Positions 41,374 through 51,556 of a stretch of DNA of 64,000 nucleotides are shown piece after piece. A program made the position numbers and the translations under genes. The notes under the pieces are model-generated. The model was not told the DNA's origin and searched no databases. It saw only the letters and a list, made by a program, of their open reading frames with translations. The stretch's first letter is position 1, and every line of letters begins with the position of its first letter. The DNA is from Streptomyces sp. SAT1 (lineage in GTDB: Bacteria > Actinomycetota > Actinomycetes > Streptomycetales > Streptomycetaceae): contig NZ_CP015849.1 of the NCBI RefSeq assembly GCF_001654495.1, positions 6,675,001 to 6,739,000 on the forward strand, in the 5' to 3' direction.

Positions 41374-42246
41374 TCAGGGGGTGAACGACGCCTCGTCGGG
41401 CGTGCGCTCCCGCGCCCGTGTCCGCGCCTCGGCCACCGCCGTGGCCGCCCGGACCAGGGCCGCCGTGGCGGTCGAGCGCGACTGCTGGGGCCAGGCGACC
41501 GCCATGACGGCGGCGGGCGCGTCCACGACGGGGCGGTAGGCGACACCGGGGCGCGGATAGCGCAGGGTCACGGAGGCGGGCAGCAGCGTCACGACCTCGC
41601 CGAGCGCGACCAGGGTGAGCAACTGGGCCAGATCGCGGCAGTCGTCCCGGGGCCGCCCGACGGGCCGGCCGACGTCCTCCGCGGTCATGCCCAGGTCGTC
41701 CAGGCTGAGCCGGGTGCGCGCGGCGAGCGGATGGGCGGCCGCCACGGCGGCGACGCGCGGCTCCACGGTGAGGGGCTCGCTGTCCAGGCCGGTCGGGTCG
41801 TAGGGGCCGTGGACCAGGGCCACGTCCGCCTCGCCGCGGCGCAGCAGCGTGGCGGACTCGTGCAGCGCGCACAGCCGGACCGTCACCGGGACGGCGGCGG
41901 GATCGGCGGCGAAGCGCTCCAGGATCGGTTCCAGCAGCCCCGCGTCGCCGTCCGCCTTGACCGCGAGGACCAGCCCGGCCTGCGGTGCGACGGCCCGCTG
42001 CGCCCGGCGTCCGGCCGCCGTCAGCGCGTCCAGCGCGATCCGGCCCTCCGTGAGCAGCACCTCGCCGGCCGGGGTCAGCGCCACCCGGTGGGTGCTCCGC
42101 TCGAACAGCGTGACGCCCAGGTCCGTCTCCAGCGCGCGGATCGCGCGGGACAGCGGGGGCGGCGAGATGCCGAGCCGCTCGGCGGCGCGGGCGAAGTTCA
42201 GCTCCTCGGCGACGGCGACGAAATAGCGCAGGGCACGGGACTCCAC
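41374..42246 (-). CDS. LysR-family transcriptional regulator
   Basis: 290 residues from GTG 42246 (GGAAGGGG upstream). The N-terminal helix-turn-helix is typical: ALRYFVAVAEELNFARAAER, then LGISPPPLSRAIRALETDLG and LFERSTHRVALTPAGEVLL. The effector domain (about 90-290) has DVALVHGPYDPTG and a VGRPVGRPRDDCR stretch. It diverges from the NmrA-like oxidoreductase gene with 215 bases between starts, so it probably regulates that gene. The effector is unknown. Confidence 0.9.
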   Translation of the reverse strand: MESRALRYFVAVAEELNFARAAERLGISPPPLSRAIRALETDLGVTLFERSTHRVALTPAGEVLLTEGRIALDALTAAGRRAQRAVAPQAGLVLAVKADGDAGLLEPILERFAADPAAVPVTVRLCALHESATLLRRGEADVALVHGPYDPTGLDSEPLTVEPRVAAVAAAHPLAARTRLSLDDLGMTAEDVGRPVGRPRDDCRDLAQLLTLVALGEVVTLLPASVTLRYPRPGVAYRPVVDAPAAVMAVAWPQQSRSTATAALVRAATAVAEARTRARERTPDEASFTP

Positions 42247-42461
42247 GGCTGCCCCTTCCGGTCGGTATTGCCTTCAGGGTAACGACCGCGACCGGACCGG
42301 ACCTTCAGTTCCGGAGGTGACGGGCGAAGGATCGAGGGAGGAGGGCGGACGGGACGGACGGCTCGCCGCACGGCGGCGCCGCCTCGACTCCCGCCGCCTC
42401 GACTCTCACCCTCTACTCCACCCTTACCTTTTCCGACTTCTGTGACTTCGGGAGACTCCTC

Positions 42462-43352
42462 GTGATGCTCGTGACCACTCCGACCGGCCAGATCGGCGGG
42501 CGCCTGCTCGACCTCCTCCTCGACGAGCCGGAGACGGCCGGGCGGCTCCGGGTGATCGCCCGGGACCCGGCCCGGCTCACCCTGCGGGCCCGGGAGCGGG
42601 CCGAGGTGTTCCGCGGCTCGCACAGCGACCCCGGACTGCTCGCCGAAGCGGCGGCGGGCGCCGACCAGGTCTTCTGGCTGGTGCCGCCGGCGCCGGGCGC
42701 CGAGAGCGTCGAGGGCCATTTCCGTGCCTTCGCCGACGCGCTGTGCCGGGTGATCGGGGACCAGGGCGTGCGGCGGGTGGTGGGCGTCTCCACCCTGGGC
42801 CGCAAGACCGCCGTGGACGCCGGGCAGATCTCCGCCTCCCTGGCGATGGACGAGTCGATCGCGGCCACCGGTGTGCACTACCGGGCGCTGTGCCCGCCCT
42901 TCCTGATGGAGAACCTGCTCGGGCAGGCCCCGCTCATCCATGACCATGGGGTCTTCCACCTGGCCAACGACGGCGGACGGGTCCTGCGCACCTGTGCCAC
43001 CCGCGACATCGCCGCCACCGCTGCCCGGCTGCTGCTCGACCCGTCCTGGACCGGGCAGGAGGACGTCCCGCTGGTGGGCCCCGACGCGCTGACGCCCGAG
43101 GGCATGGCCGAGGTGATGTCCGAGGTGCTGGGCCGCCCGGTCCGGATGCGGCCGGTCGCCCTCGACGACTTCCGGCGCGCCCTGCTGGACCACGGTGCCG
43201 GCGAGGCGTGGGCGCAGGGCGTCGTCGACATGGTCCGCGCCCAGGACGAGCAGGGCTTCTACGGCGCCGGTGTGCCGAGCACCCCGGACACGGCGCCCAC
43301 CGGCTTTGGCCAGTGGTGCGAGGAGGTGCTGTCCCCGGCCGTGCGCGGCTGA
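42462..43352 (+). CDS. NmrA-like NAD(P)-binding protein
   Basis: About 295 residues. GTG 42462 and ATG 42465 are adjacent in-frame starts; GGGAGA is 7-10 bases upstream of both. The N-terminus has the nucleotide-binding GxxGxxG motif (TTPTGQIGGRLLDLLL), then DQVFWLVPPAP, VRRVVGVSTLGRK and a SLAMDESIAATGVHYRALCP stretch typical of the NmrA/QOR2-type atypical SDRs, where the Ser-Tyr-Lys triad is lost. Such proteins are quinone or NADPH-sensing oxidoreductases. The C-terminal helical part (LTPEGMAEVMSEVLGRPV) completes the fold. It is probably under the divergent LysR regulator. Confidence 0.87.
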   Translation: MMLVTTPTGQIGGRLLDLLLDEPETAGRLRVIARDPARLTLRARERAEVFRGSHSDPGLLAEAAAGADQVFWLVPPAPGAESVEGHFRAFADALCRVIGDQGVRRVVGVSTLGRKTAVDAGQISASLAMDESIAATGVHYRALCPPFLMENLLGQAPLIHDHGVFHLANDGGRVLRTCATRDIAATAARLLLDPSWTGQEDVPLVGPDALTPEGMAEVMSEVLGRPVRMRPVALDDFRRALLDHGAGEAWAQGVVDMVRAQDEQGFYGAGVPSTPDTAPTGFGQWCEEVLSPAVRG

Positions 43353-43406
43353 GCGCCGTACGCCTTCGTCGGCCGCCGCCGGGAGCGCCCCCGGTGCCGG
43401 GCCCGC

Positions 43407-44294
43407 TCACCGCTCCAGCAGCATCCGCTGGAGCTCCCTGGCCGCCCGCGGCGGCGCCACGTCGCTGCGGTGGGCCAGGGCGATCGTGCGGTGCAGGCCG
43501 GGGCGGGCCAGCGGGGTCACCCGCAGACCGTGCCCGGAGCGGGTGGCGACCATGCGGGGCACGACGGCGACGCCCAGACCGGCCCGTACGAAGCCCAGGA
43601 CGGCGTCCATCTCACCGCCCTCCACGGCGAACTCCGGCTCGAAGCCCTCGGCGCGGCACGCGGCGACCGTCAGCTCCCGCAGGTCGTAGCCGTGGCGGAA
43701 CATCACGAGCCGGGCGCCCGCCAGGTCCGCGATGCGCACCGTCCGCCGTCCCGCGGGTCCGGGCGGCGGCACGTCCGAGGAGGACACCACGACCAGGTCC
43801 TCGCGCAGCAGCTCCACCGTGGTCAGCGCGGGGGACGGGCTGGGCAGCGGCAGTACCACCAGGGCCAGGTCCAGGGCGCCGCGCGCCAGTTCCCGTACGA
43901 GGTCGTGCGAACCGCCCTCCTCGACCAGCAGCCGGATGCCCGGGTAGCGGTCGTGGAAGGCGCGCAGCACGTCCGGCAGCAGCCCGGTGCACAGGCTCGG
44001 CGTGGCGCCCAGCCGCACCCGGCCCCGGCGCAGCTGGGCCAGCTCCTGCACCTCGTGCCGGGCGGTGTCCGCGTCGGCGAGGATGCGCCGGGCCAGCGGC
44101 AGCAGCGCCTCGCCCGCGTCGGTGAGCGTGATGTTGCCGCGCGCCCGCTGGAACAGATCGGCGCCCAGCTCCCGCTCCAGCGCCTTGATCTGCTGGGACA
44201 GCGAGGGCTGGGCGACATGGACCAGATCCGCGGCCCGGGTGAAGTGCCGGGTCTCGGCGACGGCCACGAAGTACTGGAGCTGCTGGAGCTGCAC
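43407..44294 (-). CDS. LysR-family regulator next to sdhCAB
   Basis: 295 residues from GTG 44294. Helix-turn-helix QLQQLQYFVAVAETRHFTRA, then ADLVHVAQPSLSQQIKALER and LFQRARGNITLTDAGEALLP; effector domain with RVRLGATPSLCTGLLPDVL, YPGIRLLVEEGGSHDLV and a LAHRSDVAPPRAARELQRML end. It diverges from sdhC, only 84 bases between starts, with a GATAG-N7-CTATC palindrome between, so it is the likely regulator of this succinate dehydrogenase operon. The effector is unknown. The start is chosen for the family length. Confidence 0.9.
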   Translation of the reverse strand: MQLQQLQYFVAVAETRHFTRAADLVHVAQPSLSQQIKALERELGADLFQRARGNITLTDAGEALLPLARRILADADTARHEVQELAQLRRGRVRLGATPSLCTGLLPDVLRAFHDRYPGIRLLVEEGGSHDLVRELARGALDLALVVLPLPSPSPALTTVELLREDLVVVSSSDVPPPGPAGRRTVRIADLAGARLVMFRHGYDLRELTVAACRAEGFEPEFAVEGGEMDAVLGFVRAGLGVAVVPRMVATRSGHGLRVTPLARPGLHRTIALAHRSDVAPPRAARELQRMLLER

Positions 44295-44302
44295 CCGGCC
44301 AT

Positions 44303-44319
44303 GATAGCCGCTGCCTATC
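44303..44319. promoter_or_regulatory. LysR-type binding site upstream of sdhC
   Basis: GATAG-N7-CTATC at 44303-44319 is a 17-bp inverted repeat and contains a T-N11-A motif (44305 and 44317), the LysR-box form. It lies 9 bases from the LysR start and 59 bases from the sdhC start. Confidence 0.6.
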
Positions 44320-44377
44320 GGAACGAGCTGGACCATGTCTTGGACCGATGACCCCCGGCGGGCCTAGCGTCGGTCCC

Positions 44378-45085
44378 ATGGCTCTGGCAACGCGGACGGA
44401 CCGACGGCCGTCCATGGCACGCACCGTGTGGCGGTCGACCGTCGGGAAGAAGGCCGTGATGGCGGTCAGCGGCCTGATCATGCTGCTGTACCTGGTCGCC
44501 CACATGATCGGGAACCTGAAGATCTACTTCGGCGCGGGCGAGTTCAACCACTACGCGCACTGGCTGCGCACCGTGGGCGAGCCGTTCATGCACTACGAGT
44601 GGACGCTCTGGCTGGTCCGGGTCGTGCTGGTCGTCGCGGTGGTCGCGCACGCCGTCTCCGCGTACCAGCTCAGCCGCCGCGACATCCGGGCGCGCCCGGC
44701 CAAGTACGTGCACGCCAGGCCCCGCGCGAGCTACGCCACCCGCACCATGCGCTGGGGCGGGATCATCCTCGGCCTGTTCATCGTCTGGCACCTGCTGGAC
44801 CTGACCACCGGGACCGTGCACTCCGGCGGCTTCCAGGAGGGCCACCCGTACCAGAACGTCGTGGACACCTTCTCCACCTGGTACGGCAACGTGATCTACA
44901 TCGTCGCCATGCTGGCGCTCGGCCTGCACATCCGGCACGGCTTCTGGAGCGCCGCCCAGACCCTCGGCGTCGGCAGCCGGGCCCGCGACCGCGCCCTGAA
45001 GACCGTCGCAGACGTCCTCGCAGTACTGCTCACGGCCGGTTTCATCGCCGTACCGGTGGGCGTGATGACCGGAGTGGTGAGCTGA
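44378..45085 (+). CDS. sdhC: Succinate dehydrogenase cytochrome b subunit
   Basis: 235 residues from ATG 44378 (MALATRTDR); an in-frame upstream ATG would overlap the promoter. Little Shine-Dalgarno is visible before it, so a leaderless or nearly leaderless mRNA is possible. Five membrane helices are seen, of the B. subtilis-like single b-type subunit: TVGKKAVMAVSGLIMLLYLV, AHMIGNLKIYFG, HYEWTLWLVRVVLVVAVVAH, RWGGIILGLFIVWHLLDL and VIYIVAMLALGLHIRHGFW, with His residues in place for two heme ligands. It anchors SdhAB in the membrane and passes electrons to menaquinone. Confidence 0.93.
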   Translation: MALATRTDRRPSMARTVWRSTVGKKAVMAVSGLIMLLYLVAHMIGNLKIYFGAGEFNHYAHWLRTVGEPFMHYEWTLWLVRVVLVVAVVAHAVSAYQLSRRDIRARPAKYVHARPRASYATRTMRWGGIILGLFIVWHLLDLTTGTVHSGGFQEGHPYQNVVDTFSTWYGNVIYIVAMLALGLHIRHGFWSAAQTLGVGSRARDRALKTVADVLAVLLTAGFIAVPVGVMTGVVS

Positions 45086-45086
45086 C

Positions 45087-47032
<1,946 letters not shown>

Positions 47033-47036
<4 letters not shown>

Positions 47037-47782
47037 AGCTCACCCTGCGCGTCTGGCGGCAGCGGAACGCCGCCGCCGAGGGCGCCATGTCCACCTACGA
47101 GCTGGACGACGTCTCGTCCGACATGTCCTTCCTGGAGATGCTGGACATCCTCAACGAACAGCTCATCCTCGCCGGTGAGGACCCCGTCGCCTTCGACCAC
47201 GACTGCCGCGAGGGCATCTGCGGCGCGTGCAGCCTCGTCATCAACGGCGACGCGCACGGCCCCGAGCGCACCACCGCCTGCCAGCTGCACATGCGCTCCT
47301 TCCGCGACGGCGACACCATCGACGTCGAACCCTGGCGGGCCGCCGCCTTCCCGGTGGTCAAGGACCTCGTGGTGGACCGCTCGGCCTTCGACCGGATCAT
47401 CCAGGCCGGCGGCTACATCACCGCCCCCACCGGCGCCGCCCCCGAGGCCCACGCCACACCCGTACCGAAGCCGGACGCCGACTTCGCCTTCGAGCACGCC
47501 GAGTGCATCGGCTGCGGCGCCTGCGTGGCCGCCTGCCCCAACGGCGCGGCGATGCTGTTCACCTCGGCCAAGGTCAACCACCTCAACGTGCTGCCGCAGG
47601 GCGCCCCCGAACGCGAGAGCCGGGTCCTGGACATGGTCGCGCAGATGGACGAGGAGGGCTTCGGCGGCTGCACCCTCACCGGCGAGTGCGCCACCGCCTG
47701 CCCCAAGGGCATCCCCCTGGTGTCGATCACCAGCATGAACAAGGAGTGGCTGCGGGCCACCCGCAGGGCGGGCAAGCGGTAG
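47033..47782 (+). CDS. sdhB: Succinate dehydrogenase iron-sulfur subunit
   Basis: 249 residues from ATG 47033 (ATGA overlap with sdhA). All three cluster motifs are present: [2Fe-2S] in CREGICGACSLVING with the distal Cys in RTTACQLHM, [4Fe-4S] in ECIGCGACVAACPNG, and the third set in GCTLTGECATACPKGIPLV. It carries electrons from SdhA to the membrane subunit. It completes the sdhCAB operon and is followed by a hairpin terminator. Confidence 0.95.
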
Positions 47783-47818
47783 GCCGCCCACAAGACGTTC
47801 GCCGAGGGGGCGGACGGA

Positions 47819-47851
47819 CGGGGCCGGGAGTGGTGCTCATCCCCGGCCCCG
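47819..47851 (+). terminator. Hairpin after sdhB
   Basis: CGGGGCCGGG (47819-47828) pairs perfectly with 47842-47851 across a 13-base loop, 37 bases after the sdhB stop. Confidence 0.6.
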
Positions 47852-48023
47852 CCTCGCACCCGGGCATTCAACAACCGCACACCCCCTCTCCTGGCACCGG
47901 TCACGCACCGGACAGCCGGCACCGGAAGAACAGGAACGACGGACCGCACCGCCGGTCCGCGAGCGCCCTTCCCGCTTCCCTGTCCGTACCGGCCCGTGAT
48001 CCGCCCGTGACCAGGAGAGAGCC

Positions 48024-48803
48024 ATGTCCGGTGGTACCGCACTCGCACGGCCCCCGCAGTCCTCGGCACCCGCCCGCTACACCGTAGCCCTCGCCCGCGA
48101 CGAGGCCGATGTGCGCGCCGCGCAGCGGCTGCGCCACGACGTCTTCGCCGGGGAGATGGGCGCCCTGCTCGCCACCTCCGAACCGGGGCACGACATCGAC
48201 GCCTTCGATGCCTACTGCGACCACCTCCTCGTGCGCGACACCGCCACCGGGCAGGTCGTCGGCACCTACCGGCTGCTGCCGCCCGAGCGGGCCGCGGTCG
48301 CCGGACGCCTCTACTCCGAGGGCGAGTTCGACCTGACGGCCCTCGGCCCGATCCGCCCCTCGCTCGTCGAGGTGGGCCGCTCCTGCGTCCACCCCGACCA
48401 CCGCGACGGCACCGTGATCGGCCTCATCTGGGCCGGCATAGCCCGCTACATGGTCGACCACGGCCAGGAGTGGCTCGCCGGCTGCTGCTCGCTGCCGCTC
48501 GCCGACGGCGGCGCGCAGGCGGCCCGCACCTGGGACCGGGTGCGCGCCAAGCACCTGGCACCGGCCGAGTACCGGGTGCGCCCGCTGCTGCCCTGGCTGC
48601 CCGCGAACGCCGCCCCGGCGCCCGCCCGCGCCGAACTGCCCGCCCTGCTGCGCGGCTACCTCCGCCTGGGCGCCTGGGTGTGCGGCGAACCCGCCCACGA
48701 CCCCGACTTCGGCGTCGCCGACCTGTACGTGCTGCTGTCCATGCGCCGCGTCGACCCGCGCTATCTGCGGCACTTCCTCTCCCTCGCCCCGGCCGTCCGG
48801 TGA
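48024..48803 (+). CDS. olsB: Ornithine acyl-ACP N-acyltransferase, OlsB-like
   Basis: 259 residues from ATG 48024 (AGGAGAG upstream). GNAT-like fold of the hemolysin/OlsB family: VALARDEADVRAAQRLRHDV, FAGEMGALL, then DHLLVRDTATGQVVGTYRLL, VEVGRSCVHPDHRDGTVIGL and WAGIARYMVDHGQEWLAGCC. OlsB adds a 3-hydroxy fatty acyl group to ornithine, giving lyso-ornithine lipid. The PlsC-type gene overlapping its end completes the two-step ornithine lipid pathway, so the assignment rests on both fold and operon. I recall an ols pair near sdh in S. coelicolor. Confidence 0.85.
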   Translation: MSGGTALARPPQSSAPARYTVALARDEADVRAAQRLRHDVFAGEMGALLATSEPGHDIDAFDAYCDHLLVRDTATGQVVGTYRLLPPERAAVAGRLYSEGEFDLTALGPIRPSLVEVGRSCVHPDHRDGTVIGLIWAGIARYMVDHGQEWLAGCCSLPLADGGAQAARTWDRVRAKHLAPAEYRVRPLLPWLPANAAPAPARAELPALLRGYLRLGAWVCGEPAHDPDFGVADLYVLLSMRRVDPRYLRHFLSLAPAVR

Positions 48804-49621
48804 GCGCCTGGCTGCCGGCCGCGCCCTGCACCCCGGGCACCTGTCTGAGCGGGGCCGCCCCGGCGGTCCGTGCCCCGCTGGCCGTGCTGCGGCTCACCAC
48901 GCTGGCGGCGCTGCTGCTGGCCGGGATCGCGCTGTCCCCGCTCGGCCCGCGCCTGCCCGCGCACTGGATCCGGCGCTGGTGCCGGGCGCTCGTCCGGGCC
49001 GCCGGAGTCCGCGTCGAGATCACCGGGGCCGCCGCGCCCACCGGCGGGCTGCTGCTGGTGGCCAACCATGTCTCGTGGCTCGACGTGCCGCTGCTGGCCG
49101 CGGTGCGCCCGGCCAGGATGCTCGCCAAACGGGAGATCCGCCGCTGGCCGCTGGCCGGCCGGCTCGCGGCCAGCGGCGGCGCCCTGTTCATCGAACGGGA
49201 CCGGCTGCGTGCCCTGCCCGGCACGGTCGGCCGGATCGCGGACGCGCTGCGCGCGGGCACCGCCGTCGCCGCCTTCCCCGAGGGCAGCACCTGGTGCGGA
49301 CGGGAGCAGGGCCGCTTCCACCGGGCCGTCTTCCAGGCCGCCCTGGACGCGCGGGTGGCGGTCCAGCCGGTCCGGATCGACTACCGGGCGGGCGGCGGAG
49401 CGGCGGGAACCGCCGCCGCCTTCGTCGGCGACGACAGCCTGCTCGCGTCGCTGTGGCGGGTCGCCTCGGCCCGCGGCCTGACCGCCCGCGTCGACGTGCG
49501 GCCCGCCCTGCCGCCGGGCACCTGCCGCGACCGCCGCGCCCTGGCCGCCGCCGCCCAGCACGGCGGCCGGAGCGGCGGTCCGGCCCGGCCGCTGCCCGCA
49601 CGCGCCGCCGTGCGCGCGTAG
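48800..49621 (+). CDS. olsA: 1-acyl-glycerol-3-phosphate-type acyltransferase, OlsA-like
   Basis: 273 residues from GTG 48800 (GTGA overlap). One or two membrane helices (LRLTTLAALLLAGIALSPLG) precede the PlsC catalytic block: NHVSWLDVPLL (the H-x4-D motif), FIERDRLRALPGTV, and FPEGSTW. OlsA acylates lyso-ornithine lipid using acyl-ACP, completing ornithine lipid, a phosphate-free membrane lipid favoured under phosphate limitation. A role in ordinary phosphatidic acid synthesis is possible, but the coupling to olsB makes OlsA more likely. Confidence 0.84.
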   Translation: MSAWLPAAPCTPGTCLSGAAPAVRAPLAVLRLTTLAALLLAGIALSPLGPRLPAHWIRRWCRALVRAAGVRVEITGAAAPTGGLLLVANHVSWLDVPLLAAVRPARMLAKREIRRWPLAGRLAASGGALFIERDRLRALPGTVGRIADALRAGTAVAAFPEGSTWCGREQGRFHRAVFQAALDARVAVQPVRIDYRAGGGAAGTAAAFVGDDSLLASLWRVASARGLTARVDVRPALPPGTCRDRRALAAAAQHGGRSGGPARPLPARAAVRA

Positions 49622-49670
49622 CACCGCCGGGGACCGGTCCGCCGGAGCCCCGGCGGTGCGCCCGCTCGTG

Positions 49671-51467
49671 TCAGATACGGCGCACGGTGTGCAGGGACGT
49701 GGCGTACGTGCCCGTCCCGTCCAGCAGCGAGGCGCCGCCGAGGTCGGACATGGTGGGCCCGTTCACCGTCTTGCGGCTGGACAGGAAGCGGCGCCCGCCG
49801 GTGGCGTCCGTGCCCAGGTGGATGCCGACGTGGTCGACCGTCACGATCTGCCGGTCGGGGTCGTCGTCGCCCGAGTCGGCGTCGAACAGCACGAGGTCGC
49901 CGGGCTGGAGCCGGTCCGCCGCCGGTGGCGCGGTGCCGTCGGTGCGGTCGACGAGCACACCGGGCGTGTGGTCGGCCATGTCACGGGACGTGCGCGGTAT
50001 CCGCTCCCCGGAGGTGTCCGCGCCCGCGGCCATCGGTACGCCCATGTGGTAGCCGTAGACCATGCGCGTGTAGCCCGAGCAGTCCAGGTTTCCGGCCTGC
50101 TTGCCCGACGGGCCGGTGCGGGCGCCGTCGGGGAAGGTCCAGCCGATGCCCATGTACTCGTGGAAGTCGGCGCCCTCGTAGCGGTAGCCGTGCGGGTCGA
50201 GATAGCCGTAACCGGCCTCGCCCAGCACCTGCCTGCCCTGCGCGGGGCCGTCCCCGGCGGTGACCGCGGGCGCCCCGGCGAGGAACATCGCGGCGTGGGC
50301 GAGCACGTCGGGCGCGGCGGATCCGGCCCAGCCGCGCACGGTCCGCTCCAGCTCCGCCGTCCAGGTGCCGTCGAAGGGCTCGGGCAGCACCCGCACCCAG
50401 TCGCCGTGGGTGACGCTCGGCGGGGCGGCCCAGTTCGCCGCGTCCACCTGGAAGCGGCTCACCAGCAGCCTGACCGGGAGGACGGTGCAGCCCCTGTCGG
50501 CCAGCGCGCGCAGCCCCACCCGGCCCTTGCCGAACGTGCCGTCGGTGACGTCCACGGCCCACGCGGACGGCTCCGCCGTGTCGCCGCGCCACGCCTTGGC
50601 CCTGATCCGCGTGCCCTCGCGGCGCACCCGGATCGTCCAGTCGGCGCCGACGGGGTCGGCGGTGGCCAGCGCGACGGGGGAGGCGAGCTGGGTGACCGTG
50701 TCGGCGACCTCCTTCTCCAGGCGCAGCTGCACCGCGCCCGTGGTCAGGAAGGACAGCCGGGCCCGGTAGTTGTTGTGGGTGTCCTGGTAGCCGAAGGACA
50801 GCGCGTACGAACAGGCCGCGCCTGCGGGCGCCTTGTCGAAGCGGGCCACGGAGCGCACGTCGACGTCGGTGATCTCGTCGTCGCGCAGGCTGGCGTGGCG
50901 GCTGGCGTAGTCGGTGGTCAGCGCGATCACGCCGGTGCCTGGCCGCACCGAGTAGTCCGTGGCGGCGGGGCCGAGCGTGGACCAGCTGCCGCCGCCCGGC
51001 GAGGTCCCCCAGTACTTCCGCTGCGCGGCCGGCAGCGTGGTGTCCGGCAGGGTGCGGCCGAAGTCGTCGGTGAAGGGCCGCTTGTTCTCCGTGAACGTCC
51101 TGCGCGGGCCCGCCACCAGGACGGTCCGGGCGCCGTGGGTGAGCAGCGCGACCCGGCTGCCGCCCGAGGTGACCTCGGTGCGGGCGGGGGTGCCGGGGAG
51201 CACCGTGGCGGTGAGCGGCGCGGTCAGGGCGACCTGGCTGAAGTAGGAGGCGTCCAGGGGCGGCAGGGTCACCGCGGAGCGGGCGGCGCCCGCTCCGGGC
51301 AGCGGATCCACGGTGGCGCCGGACGCGGCGGCACCGGCGCCCGGGGCACCCGCGCCGTCGGCCGTGGTCGCGGCGCGCGCCGGGGCGGCGGTCGCGGTGC
51401 CGAGCGGGACGGCCGCGGCGGAGGCGGCGATTGCGGCGAGCAGGCCGCGACGGGACGTGTGTGTCAT
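49671..51467 (-). CDS. Tat-secreted NlpC/P60-type hydrolase with long N-terminal domain
   Basis: 598 residues from ATG 51467. The N-terminus carries a twin-arginine signal (THTSRRGLLAAIAASAAAVP, cleavage near TAAPARAA). Residues about 65-410 form a large beta-rich domain resembling concanavalin-type folds (FTDDFGRTLPDTTLP, SWSTLGPAATDYSVRPGTG). The last 180 residues are an NlpC/P60 domain: catalytic Cys in NLDCSGYTRMVYGYHMGVPM, catalytic His in TVDHVGIHLGTD, then the RLQPGDLVLFDAD strand. Such enzymes hydrolyse peptide bonds in peptidoglycan, and the N-terminal domain may bind the wall. Peptidase activity and target are inferred. Confidence 0.85.
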   Translation of the reverse strand: MTHTSRRGLLAAIAASAAAVPLGTATAAPARAATTADGAGAPGAGAAASGATVDPLPGAGAARSAVTLPPLDASYFSQVALTAPLTATVLPGTPARTEVTSGGSRVALLTHGARTVLVAGPRRTFTENKRPFTDDFGRTLPDTTLPAAQRKYWGTSPGGGSWSTLGPAATDYSVRPGTGVIALTTDYASRHASLRDDEITDVDVRSVARFDKAPAGAACSYALSFGYQDTHNNYRARLSFLTTGAVQLRLEKEVADTVTQLASPVALATADPVGADWTIRVRREGTRIRAKAWRGDTAEPSAWAVDVTDGTFGKGRVGLRALADRGCTVLPVRLLVSRFQVDAANWAAPPSVTHGDWVRVLPEPFDGTWTAELERTVRGWAGSAAPDVLAHAAMFLAGAPAVTAGDGPAQGRQVLGEAGYGYLDPHGYRYEGADFHEYMGIGWTFPDGARTGPSGKQAGNLDCSGYTRMVYGYHMGVPMAAGADTSGERIPRTSRDMADHTPGVLVDRTDGTAPPAADRLQPGDLVLFDADSGDDDPDRQIVTVDHVGIHLGTDATGGRRFLSSRKTVNGPTMSDLGGASLLDGTGTYATSLHTVRRI

Positions 51468-51556
51468 GCACACCATGATCCCGTACGTCCGCCGCGCCCC
51501 ACCCGGCCGGAGGTCCCCGGCTCCGGGCGGCAGCGGCGGGAGCGCTGCCCGGACGC

